A stretch of DNA of 64,000 bases from Planctomycetaceae bacterium (GCA_003233055.1 QIKP01000014.1:60387-124386); one strand, 5' to 3'; positions 29,542 through 39,275 are shown, counted from the stretch's first letter. Notes: generated from the letters alone by a model not told the origin. Program-made: numbers and translations.

Positions 29542-29637
29542 CGCCTCATCGGGGGGCTGTCCATCGCTTGAACGACCGCCTCCGTCGCGATAGGCTGGAG
29601 GGTCAGAATTCCCTGTTTTTCGCGAGGATCACCGCGC

Positions 29638-31401
29638 ATGCCCGTTACATCTCAGGCCGCCATTCAGCAAGGCGATTGCATTCAACTCATGCGCGAGATG
29701 CCGGCAGAGTGCATCGACCTGGCGTTTGCCGACCCTCCGTTCAACATCGGCTACCAGTACGACAAGTACCATGACGAACAGACCGACGACGATTATCTCG
29801 ATTGGTCGCGATCGTGGATGGAAGAAGTCCATCGTCTGCTCACGCCGACCGGCAGCTTCTGGCTAGCGATTGGCGATGAATACGCGGCCGACCTCAAGGT
29901 GATTGCGGATCGGCAGATTGGTTTCACCACGCGGAGTTGGGTCGTCTGGTACTACACCTTCGGGGTGAACTGCAAGCGAAAATTCAGCCGGTCGCATGTC
30001 CACCTGTTTCACTTCGTCAAAGATCCCGACCAATTCACTTTCAACGCCGACGATCCCAACATCCGCATCCCCTCAGCACGTGCGCTCGTCTATGGCGACA
30101 AGCGTGCCAATCCCAAAGGGCGACTCCCTGACGACACGTGGATTCTTCGTCCGCAAGACTTCCAGTCCGACCAGTATGGCTTCGATACCGTCGACGACAC
30201 GTGGTACTTCTCTCGCGTCGCGGGCACGTTCAAGGAACGGCAAGGTTTTCATGGCTGCCAGATGCCCGAGCAACTGTTGGGACGAATCATCCGCGTCAGT
30301 TCCCAACCGGGCGATGTCGTTTTCGATCCGTTTACCGGTAGCGGAACGACACTCGCGGTCGCAAAGAAGCTGGGACGGAAATGGCGAGGCTGCGAGTTGT
30401 CGGAGGACTACGTTCGCTACGCCGGCGGGCGACTCGCACCGATTCGCGAAGGAGATCGGCTCAACGGCCCCACCGACGCCATCGGCAGCGCGCCGACGAC
30501 CGCCAACGGTCGCCGGCTGAAGCGGACCAAGGAACAGCCGTTGTTGCCGATGTTCGACCCGTCCGATTTTACACCCCAGCGGTTGCAGGACCAACCGCTG
30601 GCACCAGAAACGGACATTCGGCAACTCCAGCAGCAGTTACTTGGCGAAGCCTTTCTGCAAGCGGGCGAGGGACGATCGGTCGACGACTTGATTACGAACC
30701 CACAATTGCAGGATGCCTTTCACAAGGCATGTGGCGAGCGAGGATTGCTCGGCACGCCGAACGTCTGGAATCAAGAACTGCTGCGACTTCGCAAGTCGGG
30801 CGAATTGCCCCCACCGACGCGAGAGACAACACCAGCGTTGCCCGCGACACCACTCGACCAAGTACAGTTTGCCGCCGAGATTGCTTGGCAGCTTACGAAC
30901 GAAAAGTTGGGGACCGCGTCGTCTGGCATCATGTCGATCGAAGAGATTCTTAGCCATGGCGAGTCCTCCGCGTTTTTCGATCGAACCGCCTCGCGTTACG
31001 CACCTGGTTTTACCTCAGTGGACTACCGCTGCGCGGCGTTGGACTTCCACGAGCAACGCCCCGCTTGGACCGCGGACGCCAAGACCTACGACTATGTCTT
31101 CGCCACACGGGATTTTGAGAAATCTCGCAAACTCACACCACGCGCCACCGCTGCACTCGCTGGCGTGCCAGGCGTTTACCTACTCACCGGCGCACGCCGC
31201 ACGCCACTCTTCATCGGCCAAGCTCTTGATCTGGGTGCCCGTTTACAACAGCACCTCACCGCGCCGGCGACCAAGAGAAAGGTCACCGGTTTCGCCGTGA
31301 TCTTCCAAAGCGCCCTACCGAGTGGTGAGTACCGCGCACCACTGATGGTCGACTTCGTGCGGCGGCACAAACCGAGGTGGAACCTTACCGACAAGGCGTA
31401 G
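29638..31401 (+). CDS. Beta-class site-specific DNA methyltransferase (N4/N6-type) with C-terminal GIY-YIG-like domain
   Basis: DPPFNIGYQY (motif IV) N-terminal to DPFTGSGTTLAVAKKLGRKWRGCELSEDY (motif I); C-terminal 'GVYLLTGARRTPLFIGQALDLGARLQQHL...PRWN'. Confidence 0.85.
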   Translation: MPVTSQAAIQQGDCIQLMREMPAECIDLAFADPPFNIGYQYDKYHDEQTDDDYLDWSRSWMEEVHRLLTPTGSFWLAIGDEYAADLKVIADRQIGFTTRSWVVWYYTFGVNCKRKFSRSHVHLFHFVKDPDQFTFNADDPNIRIPSARALVYGDKRANPKGRLPDDTWILRPQDFQSDQYGFDTVDDTWYFSRVAGTFKERQGFHGCQMPEQLLGRIIRVSSQPGDVVFDPFTGSGTTLAVAKKLGRKWRGCELSEDYVRYAGGRLAPIREGDRLNGPTDAIGSAPTTANGRRLKRTKEQPLLPMFDPSDFTPQRLQDQPLAPETDIRQLQQQLLGEAFLQAGEGRSVDDLITNPQLQDAFHKACGERGLLGTPNVWNQELLRLRKSGELPPPTRETTPALPATPLDQVQFAAEIAWQLTNEKLGTASSGIMSIEEILSHGESSAFFDRTASRYAPGFTSVDYRCAALDFHEQRPAWTADAKTYDYVFATRDFEKSRKLTPRATAALAGVPGVYLLTGARRTPLFIGQALDLGARLQQHLTAPATKRKVTGFAVIFQSALPSGEYRAPLMVDFVRRHKPRWNLTDKA

Positions 31402-31460
31402 CTCGTCGGCTATTGGGCATAGCTCGTCGAGGGCGCTAGCCGACGAGCTACGTCTCGTCG
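31388..31460. repeat. Cluster of family A palindromes between convergent MTase and rlmN
   Basis: CCGACAAGGCGTAGCTCGTCGGC, partial ATAGCTCGTCGAGGGC, GCCGACGAGCTACGTCTCGTCGG. Confidence 0.85.
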
Positions 31461-32518
31461 GGGCGGCGCGACGACTCGCGGTCCAACCGCTGAACTAGTT
31501 GCCCGCAGGCGGCTTCGATGTCGGCGCCCATCGAGTAGCGGATCGTGGTGGTTAGCCCAGCCGACTTGAGCGCGTGGGCAAAGGTGTCGCGCACTTCGCG
31601 GGTCGAGCCCACAAGTTGCGGGGCATCGTCGATCGCATTGTACGGGATCAAATTGACATGGACCCTTAGACCGTCCAAGAAACGGACCAGCTCCGCTGCA
31701 TCCGCCATCGAGTCGTTCAGCCCGGCAAGCATCAGGTATTCGATCATGACCGTGCGAGATTGGATCGCATTGAGCGACGCGATCGTCTCGCGCAGTTCGC
31801 TCACAGGATGCTTTCGGGCGAGCGGGATGATCTGTTCTCGCACGTCCTGACGAACGGCGTGCAGGCTGAGTGCTTGGCCGACGTCAGGAAAACGGCGGGC
31901 GCAGCGAAGCATCGCTTCCGGGATGCCGACGGTGGAAATCAACACGCGGCTTGCCGGATGATGAAAACCTTCTGCGCCGAGGAGCGTGGCGAGCGCCTCG
32001 TCGACGGCCCGTTCGTTGTGGAACGGTTCTCCCATACCCATCAGGACAATGTTCCGCACGCGACGCCCTTCGTGAGCGACGAGTTGGGCCGCTTGGACGA
32101 CTTGATCGATCATTTCTCCGACGGAGAGATTCGCCTGAAACCCCATCTTTCCTGTGGCACAGAAGTCGCAGTTCGCTGCACAGCCAACCTGACTAGAAAT
32201 GCAAAGCGCTGTTCTGCCGGTCTCGGGACGAAGTAGCACCGACTCGACACGTGCTCCTGCGGCCGTCACAAAGACCAACTTGGTCGCTCCGTCGCTGGCC
32301 GAGTCGATTCGCTGCTCCAGCCGAAGTGGGTGAAAATCGATTCGCTCGGCAAACGCCTCGCGCACCTCGACTGGCAACTCGTCGATTGCCGCCTCCGATC
32401 CCTCGAGCTTTTTATAGAAAACCCTCCGCATTCGCGCGATGCGATGGGGATCGACCCGTCGTTGCCTGCGCAACGAGTCGATCGCGATGCTGTCATGAAT
32501 CGAGATGCGCTCGGTCAT
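31448..32518 (-). CDS. rlmN: 23S rRNA (adenine2503-C2)-methyltransferase RlmN
   Basis: Radical SAM CAANCDFCATGKMGF, 'VLMGMGEPFHNERAV', C-terminal 'RYSMGADIEAACGQL'. Confidence 0.93.
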   Translation of the reverse strand: MTERISIHDSIAIDSLRRQRRVDPHRIARMRRVFYKKLEGSEAAIDELPVEVREAFAERIDFHPLRLEQRIDSASDGATKLVFVTAAGARVESVLLRPETGRTALCISSQVGCAANCDFCATGKMGFQANLSVGEMIDQVVQAAQLVAHEGRRVRNIVLMGMGEPFHNERAVDEALATLLGAEGFHHPASRVLISTVGIPEAMLRCARRFPDVGQALSLHAVRQDVREQIIPLARKHPVSELRETIASLNAIQSRTVMIEYLMLAGLNDSMADAAELVRFLDGLRVHVNLIPYNAIDDAPQLVGSTREVRDTFAHALKSAGLTTTIRYSMGADIEAACGQLVQRLDRESSRRPDET

Positions 32519-33615
32519 GCGAGGACTCGCTTGTTCGGATCGCCGGCGACCTCCTGGACGTATCTCGGGACGGCGTAACCTGGCAGAGTCGCCCGAAGCT
32601 CCGAGATGATCGCTAGCCCCTCTTCAACCGGCACCTCAAAGTGGGCGGCGCCCGTGACGCGGTCGAGTTGATGCAAGTAGTAAGGAATCGTTTGGAGTTC
32701 AAGGAGCCGTTCGCTTAACTTGCGTTGGTCTCGGATCGTGTCGTTGACGCCGCGGAGTAGGACCGCTTGGTTGAGAAGTAGGATGCCGGCGCTCGCTAAC
32801 CTCGCGGTCGCAGAAGCGACCTGGCTCGATAGTTCGTTGGCGTGGTTGGCATGAAGGACGACGATCGGTGTGAGCCGCGTTCCGGTGAGCCAAGTGACGA
32901 GGGCCGACGTGATACGGTCGGGAATCACGATCGGCAGTCGGGTATGGATGCGGAGCCGGCGGACGTGGGGGATCGCCGCGATTCGGTGCGTTAGCTCGGC
33001 CAGTAGTTCATCCCCTAGTGAGAGAGGATCGCCGCCACTGAGGATGACTTCGGTGAGGCTCGGATCGTCGGCGATTTGCTGCAAGGCGCGGTCCCAAACG
33101 CGCGGTCCGGCGGAGTCGCTTGCGTAGGGATAGTGACGGCGGAAGCAGTACCGGCAGTGGACCGCACAGGCCCCGGTCACGACGAGCAGCACTCGCCCCT
33201 CGTATTTTTGCAGCACGCCCGGCTCGAGCGTGGCAGCCCCGTCGCCAACCGGGTCGAGAGTAAATCCAGGCGGCGGGCTCTCTTCCTTTTCTTCCAAGCG
33301 AGGGAGCACCTGCCGAAGTAACGGGTCGTCGGGATCGCCCCGGCGCATCTGGTCGAGGTAGGGCTGCGGCACCAGCAGCGGGAAGTCACCCACGTTGTTG
33401 GCCAACTCGGGTGGCAAATCGAGCAGCCGACAAAGCTCTGCCGGGTCGCGCACCGCGTCGCGGAGTTGTTCCCTCCAGGAAGGGAATTCGGCAGCCCTCG
33501 AATGGGGGCGGACAGGCGGGGCAGTAGAAGCTAGAATGGTGGACCTCAAGGCAAACGACTTGTTAGCCGGCTCGCGTACCGGCCTGGCTCGTGGCGGGAA
33601 ATAGGTTCTCCCCAT
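32515..33615 (-). CDS. epmB: EF-P beta-lysylation protein EpmB (lysine 2,3-aminomutase family)
   Basis: Radical SAM CAVHCRYCFRRHYPY, 'VILSGGDPLSLGDELL', 'LLNQAVLLRGVND', 'IPYYLHQLDRVTGAAHFEV'; exact start uncertain. Confidence 0.9.
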   Translation of the reverse strand: MGRTYFPPRARPVREPANKSFALRSTILASTAPPVRPHSRAAEFPSWREQLRDAVRDPAELCRLLDLPPELANNVGDFPLLVPQPYLDQMRRGDPDDPLLRQVLPRLEEKEESPPPGFTLDPVGDGAATLEPGVLQKYEGRVLLVVTGACAVHCRYCFRRHYPYASDSAGPRVWDRALQQIADDPSLTEVILSGGDPLSLGDELLAELTHRIAAIPHVRRLRIHTRLPIVIPDRITSALVTWLTGTRLTPIVVLHANHANELSSQVASATARLASAGILLLNQAVLLRGVNDTIRDQRKLSERLLELQTIPYYLHQLDRVTGAAHFEVPVEEGLAIISELRATLPGYAVPRYVQEVAGDPNKRVLA

Positions 33616-33670
33616 GGGAAGCTTTTCTAGAATAACCGATCCCGACCAAAACTGAAAACGGAACCTACCA

Positions 33671-34255
33671 GTGGCAAGCTACAACACCAGCGATTTCCGC
33701 AAAGGGCTCAAGGTCCAGATCGACGGGACTCCCTTCTCGATCATCGAAATGACCTTCCGCAAGCCAGGCAAAGGAGCCGCTCTGTACGAATGCAAGCTCC
33801 GAAACCTGCTCCGAAACACGATTGTCGACCGGACCTACCGGGCAGGCCAGACGCTCGAAGTGGCCGACGTGACGGAGTTCACGGCCCAGTACCTCTATCG
33901 GCAGAGCGATTCGTTCGTCTTCATGAACAACGACGACTACGAGCAGTACGAATTGTCCGAGGACCAGGTGGGCAATTTTGCTCGATTTTTGAAGGAAGGC
34001 ATGGACTGCCAACTGATGACGTTCAACGACCTGCCGATCGCGGTCACGCCGCCCAAGCATGTGGTGCTCCAGGTCGAGGTCGCCGAGCCGACGGCCAAGG
34101 GGAACACAGCGACCAACGTGCAGAAGCCCGTCAAGCTAGAGACGGGCGCCGAGATTGGGGCCCCTCCTTTCATCAACTCGGGCGACTGGATCCGCGTCGA
34201 CACACGCACCGGCGAGTACATTGAGCGAACCACCGAGCCCGAGGAAAAGTCGTGA
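33671..34255 (+). CDS. efp: Elongation factor P
   Basis: 'SDFRKGLKVQIDGTPFSIIEMTFRKPGKGAALYECKLRNLL...INSGDWIRVDTRTGEYIER'; GTG start. Confidence 0.97.
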   Translation: MASYNTSDFRKGLKVQIDGTPFSIIEMTFRKPGKGAALYECKLRNLLRNTIVDRTYRAGQTLEVADVTEFTAQYLYRQSDSFVFMNNDDYEQYELSEDQVGNFARFLKEGMDCQLMTFNDLPIAVTPPKHVVLQVEVAEPTAKGNTATNVQKPVKLETGAEIGAPPFINSGDWIRVDTRTGEYIERTTEPEEKS

Positions 34256-34280
34256 GGCGGTGACGACTGACGCTGACGCG

Positions 34281-34302
34281 CAGCCGCTGAAGCGGCATCG
34301 CC
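34281..34302. repeat. Dispersed palindromic repeat, family B
   Basis: CAGCCGCTGAAGCGGCATCGCC between efp and epmA. Confidence 0.85.
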
Positions 34303-34317
34303 ATGGACAACCAATCT

Positions 34318-35220
34318 ATGAGTACTGACTCGCGAGCGAGCGCTGAGTTGCTGGAGCGGGTGCGGGGGTTCTTCGCTGCGCGACAGTTCTTGGAAGTCTC
34401 GACGCCCCTCATCGACGCCGAGATGATTCCCGAGGCACACATCGATCCCTTCGAGGTCCCAGGCTTAGGCTACTTGCGCCCGTCGCCCGAGATGCACCTC
34501 AAGCGGCTGTTGTGTGCGGGGTCGGGGGCGATTTTCGAGATCGGCCGTTGCTTCCGCGCCGGCGAGCGAGGGAACCTCCACCAGCCAGAGTTCACGATGG
34601 TCGAGTGGTATCGCCCCGGCGATGACATGCGGGCAGGAATTGAATTGCTCGACCAATTGATGCAAGAGGTCGCTGGTTCGCCACCCGCCAAAAAGACAAG
34701 CTATGCCGAAGCGTTTGAGCAGACGCTCGGCTGGAATCCCCATACCTGGCCGCTCGAGCGGTTGCAGCAGGTGGCCGGCGAGTCGATCGCCGACCGTGAT
34801 GAACTACTGAACGTGTTGCTCGCCAAGCAGGTGGAACCGACCCTCGGATCGGGTCCCCCGGAGATTCTCTACCACTATCCGGCCAGTCAATCGGCGCTCG
34901 CGACAACGACCTTCCACAAGACAGGCATCGAGGTTGCCGAGCGGTTTGAGCTTTACTGGAAGGGGGTGGAACTGGCAAACGGCTACCATGAACTGACCGA
35001 CGCCGGTGAACTGCGCCGACGATTGGTGACCGCGAACCACCAGCGCGTCGCCGGCGGCCGCCCTGCCCTGCCCTTGCCAGAAAAATTGCTCGCTGCGATG
35101 GACAATCCTGGCTTGCCCTCCTGCGCCGGCGTCGCGTTAGGTTTCGATCGACTACTGATGCTTAGCGTGGGTGCCGATTCGATTGGCCAAGTCATGGAGG
35201 GGAACAACGCTCGTCGATAA
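34318..35220 (+). CDS. epmA: EF-P--(R)-beta-lysine ligase EpmA (LysRS-like)
   Basis: 'FLEVSTPLIDAEMIPEAHIDPFEVPG...LRPSPEMHLKRLLCAGSGAIFEIGRCFRAGERGNLHQPEFTMVEWYR'; ATG at 34303 or 34318. Confidence 0.92.
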   Translation: MSTDSRASAELLERVRGFFAARQFLEVSTPLIDAEMIPEAHIDPFEVPGLGYLRPSPEMHLKRLLCAGSGAIFEIGRCFRAGERGNLHQPEFTMVEWYRPGDDMRAGIELLDQLMQEVAGSPPAKKTSYAEAFEQTLGWNPHTWPLERLQQVAGESIADRDELLNVLLAKQVEPTLGSGPPEILYHYPASQSALATTTFHKTGIEVAERFELYWKGVELANGYHELTDAGELRRRLVTANHQRVAGGRPALPLPEKLLAAMDNPGLPSCAGVALGFDRLLMLSVGADSIGQVMEGNNARR

Positions 35221-36556
35221 ACCGATTCCCTTTGCCTTCGAACCGTGGTAGCGACATCTTCGGCACGAGATGAACCTCGATTCGGAGGCCGAGCCGGCGA
35301 TGCAGCTCCTTCGCGATACGCTCGGGCTGCTGCAAGTGGTCCTCGACTTCGATCCTCACGCTATCCATCTCGCCCTGCTTGCTTGCGGTGAGACGGTACT
35401 CGACCACCTCGGGAAAGCTATGGAGAATCTGCTCGATCGCCGTGGGAATAAGATTCATGCCTCGGATGACCATCCTATCATCCGACCGGCCGAGCACGCC
35501 CCCTTCGAGGAAGACAAACGGGTTGCCATCGCCTTGGCTCCAAACGGGTCGAACGAGATCGCCCGTTTGGTAGCGGATGACCGGAGCGCCGGTGCGCCCC
35601 AGCGTGGTGAGGACGAGGTGGGAGAGGCCCGGCCCGCCCGCTGAATCGGGCTTGCCAGCGCCACTATCGACGGGGAGAAATTCAGCGATGAACTCCGACT
35701 CGGCGACGTAGAGCCCTCGGCCTGCGCGATCGCCGTAGCCCCATGCGCCGACCTCTGTCGCGCCAGCATGGTCGATCACCTTGGCGTTCCATGCTTGCTC
35801 GATGCGCTCACGAATGGCTGGCACCGACCCCCCTGGTTCGCCGGCGACGATGATTTTTTCGATCGGCGAATCGGCGAGCGTAATCTGATTCTCCGTCGCG
35901 ACTTGGGCAAGACGAAGCGCGTAAGTCGGTGTGCAGAAGAGCGCCGTGGTTTGTTGACGCTCGATCAGATCGAGTCTCGCCAACGACCCCATTCCGCCCC
36001 CTGGAACGACCATCGTCCCGCGAGCGACCAAGGCGTCGAAAGCGCTCCAAAATCCAATGAACGGGCCGAACGAAAACGCCAGCATCGCGCGATCGTCGGG
36101 CGTTATCCTGGCCACGTCGAGGACATACTGCCAGCAGTCGATCCACCATCGCCAATCGTCTGCCGTGTCGTAGACCGACAACGGGCGGCCTCGGCTGCCC
36201 GAGGTTTGATGAAAGCGGACGTACTCGCCGGCAGCAAATGTCCGATTCGAGGCCACCTGAGAACCCTGGCCAACCGGTAGCAGTTCCTCTTGGGTCGTGA
36301 GGGGAAAGTCGGCCAACTGGTCGAGGATTTCGAGCTTGCGAGGCAGGCCAGCCAGCTTGGCCGCGTAGAGCTTGTTGGTCGGCAAAATGGCGGCCAAGAG
36401 CGCGTTGAGCCGCCTCAACTGGTACGCCTCCAGCGATGCACGATCGATCGACTCGAATTGCCGGCGTTGGTCTTGCACAGGAGGACTTCTAGGGGTTTGG
36501 GAACCCGAACCGTTGGTCGAGGCGCCTTGGTGCTTCTTGTTCGCCTCTCGACTCAT
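35192..36556 (-). CDS. Phenylacetate-CoA ligase-like AMP-binding protein
   Basis: 'VRFHQTSGSRGRPLSVYDTADDWRWW', 'HAGATEVGAWGYGDRAG', 'YQTGDLVRPV', 'GRSDDRMVIRGMNLIPTAIEQIL'. Confidence 0.85.
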   Translation of the reverse strand: MSREANKKHQGASTNGSGSQTPRSPPVQDQRRQFESIDRASLEAYQLRRLNALLAAILPTNKLYAAKLAGLPRKLEILDQLADFPLTTQEELLPVGQGSQVASNRTFAAGEYVRFHQTSGSRGRPLSVYDTADDWRWWIDCWQYVLDVARITPDDRAMLAFSFGPFIGFWSAFDALVARGTMVVPGGGMGSLARLDLIERQQTTALFCTPTYALRLAQVATENQITLADSPIEKIIVAGEPGGSVPAIRERIEQAWNAKVIDHAGATEVGAWGYGDRAGRGLYVAESEFIAEFLPVDSGAGKPDSAGGPGLSHLVLTTLGRTGAPVIRYQTGDLVRPVWSQGDGNPFVFLEGGVLGRSDDRMVIRGMNLIPTAIEQILHSFPEVVEYRLTASKQGEMDSVRIEVEDHLQQPERIAKELHRRLGLRIEVHLVPKMSLPRFEGKGNRFIDERCSPP

Positions 36557-38427
36557 CTCTCAATTTTGTACTGTTCAATCTTGCGATACAGGGTCGCTCG
36601 TCCAATGCTAAGCAGCTTCGCGGCGGCCGGGACATTGCCCCCGCTGCGATGCAGCGCTTCGACAATCAGCTTCTTTTCCCAGTGGTCAATCGCCAGCGTA
36701 TCGAGACTATCGCTACCCGTATCTCGCAGCGCGAGGTCGCTCGGCTCAATCACCTCCCCTTCCGCCATCACCACCGTACTGTCCATCACATTGCGAAGCT
36801 GTCGAACATTTCCCGGCCACGAATACTTCAGCAATTTTTGCCGGGCCGCTTCGCTCAAGCCGAGCATAGGACGACCATGCTCTTGTCGAAAATGGTCGAG
36901 AAAGTGATCGACCATCAGGCCAACATCCTCTTCCCGATCGCGCAGTGGCGGCAGGTGTAACTCGAAGACGCTCAGGCGGTAGAAAAGGTCTTCACGAAAA
37001 TTCCCCTCACGAACATAGACCTGCAAGTCGCGATTCGTTGCCGCGATCACTCGCACATCGACGCTTACCTCCGCCGTCGCGCCGACCGGGAGAAAAGGGT
37101 GTCCTTCCAGGATACGAAGTAGCTTCGCTTGCCCTTCCAGCGTGAGTTCCCCCACCTCGTCGAGGAAAAGCGTCCCCAGGTCGGCTTGCTGAAAATACCC
37201 CGCATGATCCCGCTCCGCCCCCGTAAACGCCCCCGCCTTGTGTCCGAAGAGGTGGCTCTCCATCAAGTCTGCCGGAATGGCGGCACAATTGACGCTCACC
37301 ATCGGCCGATCGGCTCGGGGACTCAGACGATGGATCGCGCGGGCCACGAGTTCTTTGCCTGCTCCACTCTCACCCCGCACCAGCACGCAGCCGGTGGCCC
37401 GGCTGACTCGTTGGATCTTCGCTTTGAGCGTTTGCATCGGCTTGCTCTCGCCGAGCATTTCGTCGGTGGCCGCCGAGCTTCGCAGCAACCGCCGATAGTC
37501 CGTCTGCAAGCTGGTCAATTCGCGAGTATTGGCCAACGCAATCGTCACGAGATTAGCGACCGTGATAATGAAATCAAAATCGGACTGTCGAAACCGCCCA
37601 TCCTCAAGATAGACGTGAATCGCCCCCAAGGTCTTCCGCTGCCCGCCGCCGATCCGCCGAACCAGCGGCGCACAGATGGCGTCCGCAAAATGTTCGAGGT
37701 TCGACCCCTCTGCCGACTGATTCGCGACCCAAACCGCATGCCCCTGCTCGCTCACCAGTTCGGTAAGCGAGGGATTAAGCGTTACCCGACCGGCAGCCCC
37801 TTCAGGGAGAACGAATTTTGGCTTGAGCGATCCATCGTCGCTTACCCAAAGAAAACCTGCGATCGAAGCGCCGGTCCTCTTCTTCAAAAGTTCTAGCGAG
37901 CCGGTCACCACATCGTTGGGCTCACGGCATCCCAGAAGTTTGATGCAGAGCTGGTAGAGCAGCATCAACTCCTTGACTTGCTGGGAATCGGGAAGTCCGG
38001 CAAAGGAGTCTTCGCTCGACGTCTGCGCGCCAACAGAGATTTCTTGAACGAGCGTCTGCTGGAGGTTTGGCCCTTCCTCCGATTCTTTCGTCGGCGGCTC
38101 GTTGGAGAAACATAACTCGAACTCCGAGCCACCAATTTTGACGACATGCCCCACACCCAGAATGGCTTCGTCAATCTTTTGCCCGTTGACGAACGTTCCA
38201 TTCCGGCTTTGAGCGTCGCAAATTTCCCAACCCTCGCCAGAGGCAACCAACCGAGCATGGACCCGGGAGCAGAGGGCATCCTCCAGCGAAATATGGCAGT
38301 GGCTGCCGCGTCCCAAGAGCGTTTCCGTTCCGGGGTCGAGCGCAAAATTCGTGCCCGCCTTTTCGCCGGTCAGCAGAGTGAGATAGGCGTATACCAGTCG
38401 ATCCGTGGCCATCGAGTCCTTGCCCAT
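36553..38427 (-). CDS. Sigma-54-dependent transcriptional activator with N-terminal FHA and GAF domains
   Basis: FHA (LLGRGSHCHISLEDALCSRVHARL...SRNGTFVNGQKI), AAA+ GESGAGKELVARAIH, GAFTGA loop, C-terminal Fis-type HTH; start uncertain (38427 or 38412). Confidence 0.9.
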   Translation of the reverse strand: MGKDSMATDRLVYAYLTLLTGEKAGTNFALDPGTETLLGRGSHCHISLEDALCSRVHARLVASGEGWEICDAQSRNGTFVNGQKIDEAILGVGHVVKIGGSEFELCFSNEPPTKESEEGPNLQQTLVQEISVGAQTSSEDSFAGLPDSQQVKELMLLYQLCIKLLGCREPNDVVTGSLELLKKRTGASIAGFLWVSDDGSLKPKFVLPEGAAGRVTLNPSLTELVSEQGHAVWVANQSAEGSNLEHFADAICAPLVRRIGGGQRKTLGAIHVYLEDGRFRQSDFDFIITVANLVTIALANTRELTSLQTDYRRLLRSSAATDEMLGESKPMQTLKAKIQRVSRATGCVLVRGESGAGKELVARAIHRLSPRADRPMVSVNCAAIPADLMESHLFGHKAGAFTGAERDHAGYFQQADLGTLFLDEVGELTLEGQAKLLRILEGHPFLPVGATAEVSVDVRVIAATNRDLQVYVREGNFREDLFYRLSVFELHLPPLRDREEDVGLMVDHFLDHFRQEHGRPMLGLSEAARQKLLKYSWPGNVRQLRNVMDSTVVMAEGEVIEPSDLALRDTGSDSLDTLAIDHWEKKLIVEALHRSGGNVPAAAKLLSIGRATLYRKIEQYKIER

Positions 38428-38576
38428 CCCAGCATTGTCGCAGAGAGCCCGCTGCAATGCTACGGAGGTGCCGCTCCTGCCTGCCCGAAAATCGAGAGAG
38501 AAATCGCCCCCTTTCGCGGACCTTGTGGGCGTCGGAACGGTCTGATAGCTTGTTTTACCGGTGCCAAGCACCACGA

Positions 38577-38650
38577 CGGGCTGTAGCTCAGCTTGGTAGA
38601 GCGCTGCGTTCGGGACGCAGAGGTCGAAGGTTCAAATCCTTTCAGCCCGA
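38577..38650 (+). tRNA. tRNA-Pro (anticodon CGG)
   Basis: Acceptor CGGGCTG/CAGCCCG, D-arm GCTC..GAGC, anticodon stem-loop CTGCG-TTCGGGA-CGCAG, T-arm GAAGG-TTCAAAT-CCTTT. Confidence 0.95.
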
Positions 38651-38690
38651 CTCACGAAAACCACGCTAAAACAAGGCGATCGGTTACGCA

Positions 38691-39275
38691 TTAGAAGACG
38701 TTGATTTTGGCGAAATTGTGTTCGACGTTGTAAGTGCCGTTATGGCGGAAGGCAAATTCCGTGAGCGGTTGCCACCGATTTCTGGAATTGCGAGCTTCTA
38801 AAGTCGCCAGGTAGGCTTGGCTGTCCGATCGCTCACAGGCCTCTTCTATGGCGGAAACCAGTCTACCGGAATCAGGATTTTCCATGCCGCTGACAAAGGT
38901 GTAATTGTAGCAAGCGCTCGCATAGGGACCTAAGGCTGGCTGGGAAGCTAAACAACTTTCTTCCACGGAGCTATGCAAAGAAGGGCATTCGAATTCCCAA
39001 TCGAGGAGGAGATCTTCTCGTTGATCGTCGACCGAGATGCGCACGCGCAGATCGTTGATCGCCTTATTTTGGGCACCCGTGTTCATGAAGGTGATCATCA
39101 AATAGAGCCGGACAGCGCGATAGTTTTCGTTATCGATCTGATAGTTCAGCGGCTCCACTCGGTAGGCTCGGATTGGCGACACAACGACTTTGCCTTTTTT
39201 GAATTGGGCAATGTAGGCGGAAACCAAAGCAACGATGGTACTGAAGATCGATAAAAGAACGGCAAACTTGTCCAT
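38691..39275 (-). CDS. Hypothetical protein with N-terminal TM helix
   Basis: MDKFAVLLSIFSTIVALVSAYIAQFKKGK...; coherent ORF downstream of the tRNA. Confidence 0.6.
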   Translation of the reverse strand: MDKFAVLLSIFSTIVALVSAYIAQFKKGKVVVSPIRAYRVEPLNYQIDNENYRAVRLYLMITFMNTGAQNKAINDLRVRISVDDQREDLLLDWEFECPSLHSSVEESCLASQPALGPYASACYNYTFVSGMENPDSGRLVSAIEEACERSDSQAYLATLEARNSRNRWQPLTEFAFRHNGTYNVEHNFAKINVF

